Source: Actinobaculum sp. oral taxon 183 str. F0552 (GTDB lineage: Bacteria > Actinomycetota > Actinomycetes > Actinomycetales > Actinomycetaceae). From it: DNA of 64,000 bases. Made by a program: the position numbers and the translations under genes. The notes below the pieces were generated by a model that had not been told where the DNA came from, did no database searches, and saw only the letters and a program-made list of their open reading frames with translations. The stretch lies in NCBI RefSeq assembly GCF_000466165.1, contig NZ_KE951472.1, positions 18,005 through 82,004 of the forward strand, given 5' to 3'. This document shows, piece by piece, positions 53,489 through 62,503 of this stretch. Every line of letters begins with the position of its first letter. The stretch's first letter is position 1.

Positions 53489-54487
53489 TTATCTGTGCTT
53501 TTCGATGAAATTTACGACTTTAGCATCGATTTCCCGCTCATGGCCGATCATGAAATGGCCTCCCTTCTCGAAGATCTTCTTCTCCAGATTCGGGTAGCGG
53601 TGAAGCGACCCCTCGACTTGGCCTGCGGGAGCTTCGAAGGGGGCGACTCGATCGTCCCTCGCATGGAGAAGCAGCACCGGGACTTGCATCTCCTCGATCG
53701 GGTACTCTTCGAAACTCACCGCCATGTCGCGATTGGTGATTCGAGCGTCGAGATCGGCGCCTTCCTTCCGCTTCGACAGCGGCAGCATGCTGTGGACGAC
53801 GTCGGCCCCCATTCCGTAAACCCTTCTGTAGAGGGGGAAGGCCAGCCACATCGGCAGATCGCGGTTCACGATCGGCGGAGGCCCCATGAGGCGGGGAATC
53901 TTGGCCGGCTTCTCGTTCCACGGCGCCGCAGAGCAGTATAGGATCAGGCCCTTGGTTCGCTCTGGGAAATCCAGGGCGAAGCGGATCGCGGGAGTCCCGC
54001 CCGCCGAAGTCCCCAGAACGAAGACTCGATCGATTTTCAGGCGGTCGAGCAGTTCGACGTAAGCTTCCGCCTGCTGCCTCGGCGTGCCTTCGCCCTTGAC
54101 GGAGCTGCCGAGGTAGCCGAAGCGGGAGGGCGCAAGAATCCGGTATCTCGACGACAGGGTCCCGACGTTTTCGTATGCCTGGTCGTAGCCTCCGTAGAGG
54201 CCGTGGGCGGAGAGGACGACTTCCTCTGATCCTCCGTCACCCGGCCTCTTGTTCCTCGGTCTCTCGTCACTCAGCCCTTTGCCATCCGACGCCTCGTCGC
54301 TCGGCCGGCGATCCACATACGTCATTCTGCCGTAGCTCAACATCGCCGTTTCGGCGCCGTATGCCGCCAAACGCACGCCAGCCTCACACAGGGCCCGTTT
54401 CAACTGACGGGCGCTGACGAGCGCGCTTGCCGCGACGGCCGCAGCGCAGGCGGCAACTACCTCTCTGCCAATTTTCATTTTCTTCAT
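53489..54487 (-). CDS. alpha/beta hydrolase
   Basis: A 332-residue alpha/beta hydrolase with an N-terminal membrane anchor or signal-like helix (VVAACAAAVAASALVSAR). The nucleophile elbow is VLGTSAGGTPA with Ser near 172. The acid is in LLLHARDDRVAPFEAP and the His in KGGHFMIGHE. Oxyanion segment: HGLYGGYD. The substrate is unknown (ester or peptide). The start is taken as ATG 54487, which follows AGAAGGA by about ten bases; a TTG at 54508 is less likely. A Lys/Arg/Glu-rich loop (DEASDGKGLSDERPRNKRPG) is unusual. No close partner gene. Confidence 0.82.
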   Translation of the reverse strand: MKKMKIGREVVAACAAAVAASALVSARQLKRALCEAGVRLAAYGAETAMLSYGRMTYVDRRPSDEASDGKGLSDERPRNKRPGDGGSEEVVLSAHGLYGGYDQAYENVGTLSSRYRILAPSRFGYLGSSVKGEGTPRQQAEAYVELLDRLKIDRVFVLGTSAGGTPAIRFALDFPERTKGLILYCSAAPWNEKPAKIPRLMGPPPIVNRDLPMWLAFPLYRRVYGMGADVVHSMLPLSKRKEGADLDARITNRDMAVSFEEYPIEEMQVPVLLLHARDDRVAPFEAPAGQVEGSLHRYPNLEKKIFEKGGHFMIGHEREIDAKVVNFIEKHR

Positions 54488-54840
54488 TTTTCCGAGTTCC
54501 TTCTGCAATTTGAGTTTTGAATACTTTTGCGTATACGTTTATTACATATTCATTTTATTTATTTTGAACTTTCATTTGTATGTTTCATTGAATGAATTTT
54601 TGTATGTATGCTTTTCATAATCATTCTTCGCGTTCTTTTCTTTCGTGCTTCAAGGTTTCATGTATGATTTTACAGATCAAACGATCGTGAGCATCCTCCG
54701 AAATCCGATGTGACGTTGTCCTGCAGATGGAAACGAGGAGCTGCGTCGCGAAGCCGATGATGTGGATACGAAATACTTGCGAAAAACACCTCTCGGGGAC
54801 TCTGATCGGCGTAAAGAGATGGTCGAAGCCGTGTGGGATC
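54488..54840. other. AT-rich intergenic region
   Basis: The part 54520-54690 is markedly AT-rich. The minus-strand frame 54621-54869 is open for 82 codons and overlaps the end of the AAA+ gene, but has no family resemblance; it may be a remnant of a lost downstream partner. Nothing else seen. Confidence 0.4.
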
Positions 54841-55809
54841 TCAGCTAAGGCTCGCCGCCCTTCGCGCAATCAACGCGGCGACGAGGTCTTCTCGACGGAC
54901 CTGCGCCTCGCCCCTCATCAGAACCGTCTTGGCTGCGGTCTCGGCCGCTTTGACCAGCTCTGCATGGCTCAAATCCGCCGTGTGCTCTCCCAGCTTCGCC
55001 ATGCTGACTCCGGCGGCGAGGGTCCCAAGGCGCGCCTTCATCACAGCCGCTGCTTGACGCGCATCGGGGAGCGCGTAGGTGAGAACCATGTCGAAGCGAC
55101 GGAACAGTGCCTTGTCCAAGATAGCGCGGTGATTCGTCCCTGCGAGCACGAGCGATTCGGTGCCGGCCTCTTCGAGGAAGACGAGGAAGGAGTTCAGGAT
55201 CCGGCGGGCCTCGCCGACATCGTTGCCGCTGCGATCGCCTCCGAGCGCATCGAACTCGTCGAAGAGGTACACCGCCCGCCGCTGTGCCACGGAGTCGAAA
55301 ACAAGCCGAAGTTTGCCGGCCGTCTCGCCCATGAACTTGCTCAGCAGGCTATCCAGTCGAACGGTGAACATGGGCACTTCGAGTTCCGTGGCGAGTACCG
55401 CCGCCGTCATCGTCTTTCCGGTTCCCGGAGGCCCCTCCAACAGAAGCCGGTGCGCAGGGGCGAACCCGTGGTCCAGCAGGTTCTTGCGTTGCCGCTGCTC
55501 CGCCAACACCTGCGTTATCTGGGCCATCAGATCGGCGGACCCAACCAGCTGACGCAGACGTACATCGGGATGCGTGGCTTCCACGAGTTCGGCCAGTTCA
55601 CCGCACGGTTGCGCCAGCACCGTGACACTGCCGAGCGGCGCGCGCTCGCGCGACGCGTCGACGGCCTTCTTGATGTCGTTCGCGAGAGCGTGGTGCCCGG
55701 CCTTGGCCTCGCGGGCGGCGACTTGGAGCGCGACCGAGTAGAAGCCCGCGTCGTCACCGGATGCGTGGCTGCGCACCATCGCGGCGACGTGCCGTGCTGT
55801 GCCGACCAT
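54841..55809 (-). CDS. AAA+ ATPase (Cdc48/FtsH-like, orphan)
   Basis: A 322-residue AAA+ protein with a ~90-residue N-terminal helical domain. Walker A is LLLEGPPGTGKTMTAAVLA (about 125), Walker B is AVYLFDEFDALGGDRSG (about 178), sensor 1 is VLAGTNHRAIL, and the Arg finger is in ALFRRFD. The C-terminal helical lid is complete. Such ATPases commonly pair with an S8 (subtilase) peptidase in conflict or toxin-antitoxin-like loci; no partner is visible here. GAGGTGA is close before the ATG. Function is unknown. Confidence 0.85.
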   Translation of the reverse strand: MVGTARHVAAMVRSHASGDDAGFYSVALQVAAREAKAGHHALANDIKKAVDASRERAPLGSVTVLAQPCGELAELVEATHPDVRLRQLVGSADLMAQITQVLAEQRQRKNLLDHGFAPAHRLLLEGPPGTGKTMTAAVLATELEVPMFTVRLDSLLSKFMGETAGKLRLVFDSVAQRRAVYLFDEFDALGGDRSGNDVGEARRILNSFLVFLEEAGTESLVLAGTNHRAILDKALFRRFDMVLTYALPDARQAAAVMKARLGTLAAGVSMAKLGEHTADLSHAELVKAAETAAKTVLMRGEAQVRREDLVAALIARRAASLS

Positions 55810-56150
55810 GACTCACCTCATCCTCGCTGGCCATGGGCCTCCCATCGCCTCCATCTACCGGCCAGGATCCGGCGCCTGAGGCTGGGGCGCCCGCGCGATC
55901 GCGGCGATCGAAGGTTTCACCCGCCGACGCACTGGGAAACTTCGCCATGATCCGCACGATCCGTCCGTCAGCCCGATCCTGGCGAAGAAACGAGCGCTTA
56001 GGGTTACAGCGCGAAAAGCGGGCCGAACCTGCGAGCCGCAGCATTCCCCAACCTCACATGCGTGTGAAATGCGTGCCATGTTAGCCATGCTAGTGAACTA
56101 CATACCGCTATCTGAAATCATCGAATATCGAATATTTACCGATAACTGTG
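55810..56150. other. intergenic region without a recognised gene
   Basis: Between the AAA+ gene and tRNA-Ser I see no ORF with family resemblance or ribosome site. The region contains the upstream sequence of the AAA+ gene and the 3' flank of the tRNA. Confidence 0.4.
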
Positions 56151-56238
56151 CGGAAGGTAAGGGATTCGAACCCTTGGTGCGGGATCGCCGCACAACGGTT
56201 TTCAAGACCGTCACATTCGGCCGCTCTGTCAACCTTCC
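56151..56238 (-). tRNA. tRNA-Ser (TGA)
   Basis: An 88-base class II tRNA on the minus strand. Acceptor GGAAGGT/ACCTTCC; anticodon stem-loop ACGGT-CTTGAAA-ACCGT with anticodon UGA reading UCA. A long variable arm (GTGCGGCGATCCCGCAC) and T-arm with GGTTCGAATCC. Discriminator G. No CCA is encoded. Confidence 0.93.
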
Positions 56239-56407
56239 ATCGCCGCTTGAAGCTGCGCGCTCCATCCTAGTGCACGCAGACCGACGGTGGCGAGGCGAAA
56301 GCGAGACCTTGCGAGAAGGAAAAGCCGGGGAAGAGATGACGGGGGAGACGAGGCCGGGAAGAATCGGAAAGGGCATCGCCAGGGGATCGCGTTCTCCCGC
56401 GCTTTCG

Positions 56408-59299
56408 CTACTCTTCCGCCTCTTTCCTCACGTCGAGGGCTTGGCGATCGGAGTCGGATCGCAGAGGGCGGGAATCGGCCTCTTCCCGTGCTTTCAGGGC
56501 CTGGCGCAGCCAGAGGGCGACCAGGCCGGGCATCACGAGGATCACGGCCATGCCGGGCAGGACGATGCCCGAGTCGTTGAGCGCGAAGGCGAGGAGGAGG
56601 CAGAGGCCGGCCGAGAGGAGCCCCATGCGCAGAGGGACGCGCACCCCCTCGTCGACGGGGGCGGTGAAACCCCACGTGCGGCGCATGAAGGCGCGGCATC
56701 TGGACAACGCCGCCAGGCCGCGCACGCCCCCGGGCGCGCTCCCGCCGCCCTCGGACCGACCGTCTTTCCGAGAGCGGTCGCCTTCCAAGAGGCCGGCTTC
56801 ACGGCTCGCACCGGCTGCGGGTTTCGCGCCGCCCCCAGGCATCGCCGTCTCCCCAGGCCCCACGCGCTCCTCGGGCCTCGCGCGGATGAGATCGACCAGA
56901 GCGCAGACGAAGAGAACGAGCCCGGCGAGCACCACCCACCGGTGCGTCGAGTTGAAGAGGAGCCGGACGTTCGTTCCGAGTTTCCTGCCCAGAACCTCGG
57001 CGAGCTCGCCGTCGGATATCGACTGGACGAACTTGCCCAGATGGGTGCGGCTCTCGGCCGGACGCATCCAGTCCAAGACGGCGATGGCAGCAGCCGCCGC
57101 CACCGTGATCCCGCCGATCGTGAGAATCCTGCTCACCGACAGGCGTATGCGGGCCACGAGGATCATGAGGAGGAAGAGGGCGGGGAGGAAGGAGAGGACC
57201 CCGCCGAAGTCGGCTCCCATGGAGGGGAGGGCGTCGACGCCGGCCACGGCCAGCCCGATCAGGGCGATCGCCGCGAGCGCGGCGCCGGTGCGGGAAGGCC
57301 TGCCGGCACCAGGGGCTCCCCCGGCCGGCGGTCCGCCTCCAGCCGTGCCGTCGGTAGTGGTCGCCTCTTCCGCGCCGGACGGTGCACTGCCGTGGGGCAC
57401 CATCCGGTCAGTCGGCCCGCCGCTGCCGGCCGAGAGGTTGCGGCGGACCGCGACGCCGCTGTGGGCGAGGGCCGGTTCGCGCGTTGAGACGGACTCGCGC
57501 GCCGGCTCGGCCGGACGGCCGAGACGGATGCGTTCGCCCAGGAAGGCCAGGCCCAGCAGGGTCCCGGCGGCCAGGAGGGCGTAGGCCTCGTTGCCCACGC
57601 CGTAGAATCGAGCGGCGGTGAGGAGGTTGAAGCCCACCACGGAGTCGGCCATGATGTGCGACCCGGTGGCCGCGTCCAGGGCGATGAACGCGGCCGTCGG
57701 CACGGCGAGCGACAGAAGCGGCCCCGCCGCCCAGAACCTGCCGGTCGCCAGAGCCAGGGCCGCCAGGGCTCCGGCCGTCGCCCAGCACCCTGCGAAGAGC
57801 GCCAACCGGGCGTTCGACGCCATCCACCAGGGGAAGACGTTGACCACGAGGCTGGCGAGCGGGACGGCGGCGATCGTCAACCCCAGCCACGACCAGAGGA
57901 GGCTGAGCGACCGGCGCCGCAGCACTCTGCGATGCAGCGGCATGGCCGTCAGGGCCAGCGAGGCGAGGAAGAAGACGATCGACGCCGTCGTGAGCTGGCG
58001 GATGAAGGGACCGCGCAGGGTGCGCATCTTGCCTGAGTGGCGCGCCTGGTCGGCTAGGGCGTCGACCCGCTCGGTATAGCAGGCCTGCGAGGACGAGCAC
58101 GCGGACGTGTTCGGACGCGAGCCGATGACCGACCCCGTCACGGCGCCCCGGTCGGCGCCGAACCAGCTGAGGATCGTCGGGACGACGTCCGTCGCCTGCA
58201 CGATGCCCTTCTGGCGGACGGAGTCGCTGGAGGCCAGGCCCATGGGGATCGGAGCGCCGGGTGCCTTCCCGACGTCGGCCGCCACGTACATCTGCATGTA
58301 CGTGTACGTGTCGATGTCGGCCGCGGAGACGAGCATCACCCGCGTTCCCGAGGGGATCTTCTGCAGGATCCTCTCGACTCGCCTCATGTTGATGATCGAG
58401 AAGATCCGCCGGCCGGGCTGGGAATCCGACCCGTCGACGGTGTCGGGGGGAATCGTGCCGTTGGGGACCGTCGGGCTCGCACTCGCGCCGGACGTGGGCG
58501 CGGGATCGGACGCGCCGTCGGAGCGCCAGGCCCCCGGCGACTTCGCCTTCCGCTCCTCCTTGAGACGCTCCTGCTGGTAGAGGGAACGGGCGAGCTTGCG
58601 CTCCTCGTCGGAGGCGTAGCTCTCGGTGTCGGCGTCCACGACGGTGAGGTCGTGGGACGAGGCGCTCGCCGAGACGAGGTTCGACAGCTCTTCGTCTGCG
58701 CCCGGCGCCGCCGTGTAGTTGGCCGGCGCGACGCCCGACGGGCCGGCCAGGGTGTAGGCCGCGCCGTTGCCGATCCCATGGGTGGAGATGCCCGCCTTGG
58801 ACGCGAGCTCGGCGAACTGCCCGAGATGGGAGCGCTTGCTGGTCTGCGCGAGGGCGGCGCGGTAGCGGCCCCATTCGGGCAGAGGAGCCCCGGCCGCGAC
58901 GAGCGGTTGCGTGCACGTCGGGGTGGACGCGACGCCCCCGCTGGAGATCTGCCGGCCCGCGGACATCGCGAGCCACGTGTCCACCGGGCAGGCGGGTCTG
59001 GTGGTGGAGACCGGCACGAGGTTCGCCATCGTCCCCGACGCGCCGAGCCGGGCGAGGTTGGGTGCGATCGTCTGATCCAGCTGATCCCAGCGCAGCCCGC
59101 CGGTCAGGATGAGGACCACTCGGGGCTTCGCTGCCGCTTTGCCCTTGCGGGACGGGGACGACGAGGCGCCGCCGTCGCCCCGTGCCGGCGAGAGGGAGGC
59201 GAATCCGGAGAAGACCAGGCAGCCCAGGAGGAGGAACAGGAGAGCGGCGAGGCGGCCGACCGGCCGCCTCACGCGGCGGGACGATGCAAGCGGTGACAC
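56408..59299 (-). CDS. large multi-TM protein with degenerate alkaline-phosphatase-like ectodomain
   Basis: A 963-residue protein. A signal/anchor (LAALLFLLLGCLVFSGFASL) is followed by an extracellular domain of about 380 residues resembling the alkaline phosphatase superfamily (VVLILTGGLRWDQLD, IAPNLARLGASGTM). The first metal-ligand Asp of that fold appears as Thr-Gly, so catalysis is doubtful. About twelve membrane helices follow, with two low-complexity cytosolic loops and a basic C-terminus. The start is GTG 59299, six bases after AAGGAGG. It follows the GCS2 ligase after 58 bases and may share its transcript. Function is unknown; perhaps cell-envelope related. Confidence 0.75.
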   Translation of the reverse strand: MSPLASSRRVRRPVGRLAALLFLLLGCLVFSGFASLSPARGDGGASSSPSRKGKAAAKPRVVLILTGGLRWDQLDQTIAPNLARLGASGTMANLVPVSTTRPACPVDTWLAMSAGRQISSGGVASTPTCTQPLVAAGAPLPEWGRYRAALAQTSKRSHLGQFAELASKAGISTHGIGNGAAYTLAGPSGVAPANYTAAPGADEELSNLVSASASSHDLTVVDADTESYASDEERKLARSLYQQERLKEERKAKSPGAWRSDGASDPAPTSGASASPTVPNGTIPPDTVDGSDSQPGRRIFSIINMRRVERILQKIPSGTRVMLVSAADIDTYTYMQMYVAADVGKAPGAPIPMGLASSDSVRQKGIVQATDVVPTILSWFGADRGAVTGSVIGSRPNTSACSSSQACYTERVDALADQARHSGKMRTLRGPFIRQLTTASIVFFLASLALTAMPLHRRVLRRRSLSLLWSWLGLTIAAVPLASLVVNVFPWWMASNARLALFAGCWATAGALAALALATGRFWAAGPLLSLAVPTAAFIALDAATGSHIMADSVVGFNLLTAARFYGVGNEAYALLAAGTLLGLAFLGERIRLGRPAEPARESVSTREPALAHSGVAVRRNLSAGSGGPTDRMVPHGSAPSGAEEATTTDGTAGGGPPAGGAPGAGRPSRTGAALAAIALIGLAVAGVDALPSMGADFGGVLSFLPALFLLMILVARIRLSVSRILTIGGITVAAAAAIAVLDWMRPAESRTHLGKFVQSISDGELAEVLGRKLGTNVRLLFNSTHRWVVLAGLVLFVCALVDLIRARPEERVGPGETAMPGGGAKPAAGASREAGLLEGDRSRKDGRSEGGGSAPGGVRGLAALSRCRAFMRRTWGFTAPVDEGVRVPLRMGLLSAGLCLLLAFALNDSGIVLPGMAVILVMPGLVALWLRQALKAREEADSRPLRSDSDRQALDVRKEAEE

Positions 59300-59357
59300 A
59301 CTCAGCCTCCTTCCCGACGGGTCAAGTATCAAGTATATTGCGCTCGCCGTCCAGGGA

Positions 59358-60521
59358 TCACTGCGCATCCTCCCCGGCGGTGACGGAGGGATCCAGGGGG
59401 CGGCCGGCGCGGCGCTCGGCCTGCAGGTGCGCGACGACCGCCTGAAGGCCGCCCGTCAGGCGCGCCACCTCGCGCTGCCGCTCGTATCCGACGCCGCCGC
59501 GGGCTATCGCGAGGCAGGCTGCGAGGTCCTCCGCGCAGCCGAGGTCCTCGGCCGCGGGTTCCAGGCCGGCGACGAAGTCCGGGAAGCTCTCGCGCAGGGG
59601 CGCCTGGTCCCCGTCGGCGTTCTCGACGAGGACGGCGTCCATGCCGTAGCGGGCGGCCCGCCATTTATTGGTTTCGGCGAACTCCCGTGGGAGGGCGAGA
59701 GGCTCGCGCCCGGCGTCGAGCTCTCGCGAGGCGGTCTCCACCAGGCAGTGGACCAGCGCGGCCACGGCGCGCACCTCGGCGAGATTCGAATTCGCGTCGC
59801 ATGCCCGCACCTCGATCGTCCCGAACTTGGGGGAGGGCCGGACGTCCCAGCGGATTTCGTCGTACTGGCGGATCGCCCCGACTCTCAGGAGGCCGGCGAC
59901 AAGGTCGTCGAGCTCCTCCCATGTTCCCAACTGGTGGGGAAGCCCCGCGGTCGGCAGCTGCTGGAACATCATCGCGCGATTGTCGGCGTACCCGGTGTCG
60001 ATCCCCGCCCAGAACGGCGACGAAGCGGCGAACGCCTGGATGTGGCCCAGTCGGGCCGTCAGATGGTTGAGAATGGGGATCACCTTCCGCCGGTCCTCGA
60101 TCCCCACGTGCACGTGGGTGCCGAAGATCAGCATCTGATGGCCCCAGTACTGCGTGCGCTCGACCAGCTCTTCGTAGCGCTCCGTCTCGGAGACGGGCTG
60201 CAGGCTCGGCTCGGCGAAGGGGTGGGATCCTGCGGAGACGAGACGGGCCCCCAGCTCGGCGGCGATCGGCTCGACGACGGCCAAGGCCTCCTGCATGTCC
60301 CGGGCGCACTCGGCCACGGCCGTGCGCTTGCGCGAGACGAATTCGACCATGATCTGCAGCATCTCGCTGTGGACCAGGGGGAAGCCGGGATGCCGGCGGG
60401 CGAGCTCGGCGAACACGCCGGGCGCACAGGGGCTCAGCCGCCCGGTGGCCGGGTCGACGAGCTGGAGCTCCCACTCCAGCCCTACGGTGGAACGCTCGGA
60501 TTCTTTGAAGTCGATGGCCAT
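59358..60521 (-). CDS. carboxylate-amine ligase, GCS2 family (YbdK/EgtA-like)
   Basis: A 387-residue ligase of the glutamate-cysteine ligase 2 family. Family features: TVGLEWELQLVDPATGRLSP near the N-terminus (substrate Glu), the glycine-flanked GSHPF, FGTHVHVGIEDR (metal/ATP), and EVRACDANSN. It makes gamma-glutamyl-type amides using ATP; YbdK makes gamma-glutamylcysteine weakly, and EgtA makes it for ergothioneine. No other egt or gsh gene is in the window. The start is ATG 60521 with GAGGCG upstream; the frame to 60905 is a shadow. It lies 61 bases after the GATase gene. Confidence 0.88.
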   Translation of the reverse strand: MAIDFKESERSTVGLEWELQLVDPATGRLSPCAPGVFAELARRHPGFPLVHSEMLQIMVEFVSRKRTAVAECARDMQEALAVVEPIAAELGARLVSAGSHPFAEPSLQPVSETERYEELVERTQYWGHQMLIFGTHVHVGIEDRRKVIPILNHLTARLGHIQAFAASSPFWAGIDTGYADNRAMMFQQLPTAGLPHQLGTWEELDDLVAGLLRVGAIRQYDEIRWDVRPSPKFGTIEVRACDANSNLAEVRAVAALVHCLVETASRELDAGREPLALPREFAETNKWRAARYGMDAVLVENADGDQAPLRESFPDFVAGLEPAAEDLGCAEDLAACLAIARGGVGYERQREVARLTGGLQAVVAHLQAERRAGRPLDPSVTAGEDAQ

Positions 60522-60582
60522 GCGGCACGCCTCGTTTCGATATTCGCGGTTCACCGCTGGTCGGCGGTCACCCCCGAGGGGG

Positions 60583-61377
60583 TCAACTCCTGTAGCGACG
60601 GACGAATTCCGTGATGATCCGGTTCCCTCCCTCGACGTCGGCGGCGTCGCAGCGGGCGATGACCGCGGCCTTCTCGTGAGCCGGGTAGTAGGCGTCGCCG
60701 TAGGCGTCGATCCGTATGCGCATCCCCGGCGTCGTGATCTCGGGGTGGAACTGCGTCCCGTAGACGTTGCGCCCCCACCGGACCATCTGGGTGCGGCAGA
60801 AGTCGCCCGTGGCCAGCAGCACGGCGTCCCCCGGAGGCGTCCCGACGGATTCGGAATGCCCGACGTAGGCCCGGAAGGTCGGCGGCAGACGCGACGCGAC
60901 GGCATCGTGGGCCGCTTCGTCGGTCAGCGTGATGACGGGGGCCTGGAGGTCCTCGCCGAAGCCGTCGATCAGCGAGCCGCCAAGGGCTATGGCCACGGCC
61001 TGCATGCCGAAGCAGAGCGCGAGGGTGGGGACGTCCTCGTCGACCAGGCGGCCCGCCAGGCTGAGGACGCGCTCCTCCATGCGCCGGTGCTCGGGGCTTT
61101 TGTCCGATTCTCCGAAGCCGAAGGGAGACCCCGTGATGAAGACGCCCGAGTAGTCCGCGAAGTCCATCTCCGCGGGGTGCGGGGCGCCAGGGTCCAGGAG
61201 GGAGACGTCGACGACGTCGCGGCGGGGGTCCAGGCCGCCGCGCTCGACGATCGTCTTGCGCTCGTCGACGGCTATCGCGCCGCCGGGACGGCACACGACG
61301 AGCAGGAAAGGCTTCGCGCCGCTGTTCTTCGCGTTGCCGACGGGCGGTGTTGCTATCACCCGGACATCTTTACGCAC
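60583..61377 (-). CDS. class I glutamine amidotransferase-like protein
   Basis: A 264-residue class I GATase-fold protein. The catalytic Cys is in LALCFGMQAVA (about 123), with oxyanion GGSL next to it, and the His in GTQFHPEITT (about 206). A Gly-rich VFITGSPFGFGESDK loop opens the domain. In GuaA-like proteins this domain releases ammonia, but homologues alone may be gamma-glutamyl hydrolases. Its co-transcription with the GCS2 ligase suggests amide chemistry on gamma-glutamyl compounds. The GTG start (61377) has no clear ribosome site; GTG 61359 is an alternative. Confidence 0.85.
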   Translation of the reverse strand: MRKDVRVIATPPVGNAKNSGAKPFLLVVCRPGGAIAVDERKTIVERGGLDPRRDVVDVSLLDPGAPHPAEMDFADYSGVFITGSPFGFGESDKSPEHRRMEERVLSLAGRLVDEDVPTLALCFGMQAVAIALGGSLIDGFGEDLQAPVITLTDEAAHDAVASRLPPTFRAYVGHSESVGTPPGDAVLLATGDFCRTQMVRWGRNVYGTQFHPEITTPGMRIRIDAYGDAYYPAHEKAAVIARCDAADVEGGNRIITEFVRRYRS

Positions 61378-61654
61378 CGGTCCGACGAAGGCGTTCGGCG
61401 TTCCGCCAAATGGACATGATGTGATGTCGGCGACGGATCGCGGTCGGGCGGGAGGCGGGCGATCCTGGAGGGGCAGCCGCGGCGCGCACGCTCGGAACCC
61501 GGGCTGTTCGGGCCCGGTTCGCGGGCGTCGCGCCAGGGGGAGGCTCGATCCCGATCGCTCCGGGACGGCCGGTTCGCGCGCGTCCAGGCAGGGGAGCGGG
61601 CGCGGGCAGGCCGAAAGGAACCGGCGCGGGCGGCTCAGCTCGAGCTCAGTCCAG

Positions 61655-62503
61655 TCAGCCCAGCAGGAGATCGAGGAGGGAGGCCAGGCCGTCCTCCTCC
61701 ACGGAGCCGGTCTGAGCGTCGGCCGCCGCGGCGACCGGTTCGGGCGCGCCGCCCATGGCCACCCCCAGCCCGGCCCAGCCGAGCATCTCGACGTCGTTTC
61801 CGCCGTCGCCCACGGCGACCGTGGCCCGCGGGTCGACGTCCAGGCGCCGCCGGACGCCCTCCAGAGCCGCGGCCTTGGAGGTCCCCTCCGGCGCGACGTC
61901 GACCCAGGCCGTCCACCCGATGTAGTACTCCACGCCGTCCAGCCCGGCTCCGCGCACGACCCGGAGGAACTCGTCCGGGTCCTCGTCCAGGCCGCGGACG
62001 ATCATCCGGGTCGCGTCGGGCACCGGCAGCGCCTCGACGGGCAGGACCACGCTCGGCCCGCTCAGCTCACCGGGAGGGAAGTCCGCCGTCACCCGCCGCG
62101 GCCGGCCGATCGACTCGACCGCGTAGAGGGCCTCGGGCATCAGCGAGTGGAGCGCCGCCAGCCCGGCGGACGGATCGAAGGTGTGCGAGTCCAGGACGGC
62201 GTCGCGCTCGACGTCCAGGGTTATCGCCCCGTTGGAGCAGACCGCTGCGCCCTCGCGCATGCCCGCTGCGTCGAGGACCTCGCGTGCGCCGGGTATGCCG
62301 CGCCCGGTGGCCAGGCTCAGGTGCGTCCCGGCCTCCATGTGCTTCCTGACGGCATCGCAGACCCGGGAGGAGAGGGCGCCGTCGCGGCGCACGAGCGTGC
62401 CGTCGATGTCGAGGGCGATGAAGAGCTCCGGGCCGGCCGGAGGCAGGCGCGCGGCCTCGACGCGATCGCGCAGCCCCGCGGCCGCCTGGCGGGAGGGCGT
62501 CAT
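61655..62503 (-). CDS. HAD superfamily (Cof-type) phosphatase
   Basis: A 282-residue HAD-IIB hydrolase. Motif I is [11 protein letters not shown] (nucleophile Asp near 32), motif II is LATGRG, the motif III Lys is in [10 protein letters not shown], and motif IV is [13 protein letters not shown] (about 240). The C2-type cap lies between motifs II and III. It dephosphorylates sugar phosphates or similar metabolites. The start is ATG 62503, overlapping the serS stop by four bases (ATGA), so it is translated with serS. A frame to 62611 is not needed. The remaining 277 bases downstream to 61378 show no gene. Confidence 0.9.
   Translation of the reverse strand: MTPSRQAAAGLRDRVEAARLPPAGPELFIALDIDGTLVRRDGALSSRVCDAVRKHMEAGTHLSLATGRGIPGAREVLDAAGMREGAAVCSNGAITLDVERDAVLDSHTFDPSAGLAALHSLMPEALYAVESIGRPRRVTADFPPGELSGPSVVLPVEALPVPDATRMIVRGLDEDPDEFLRVVRGAGLDGVEYYIGWTAWVDVAPEGTSKAAALEGVRRRLDVDPRATVAVGDGGNDVEMLGWAGLGVAMGGAPEPVAAAADAQTGSVEEDGLASLLDLLLG

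Noticed and set aside
54621..54869. An 82-codon frame after the AAA+ gene, possibly a peptidase remnant
   Set aside because: It shows none of the subtilase motifs and overlaps the ATPase stop; cannot be supported as a gene.
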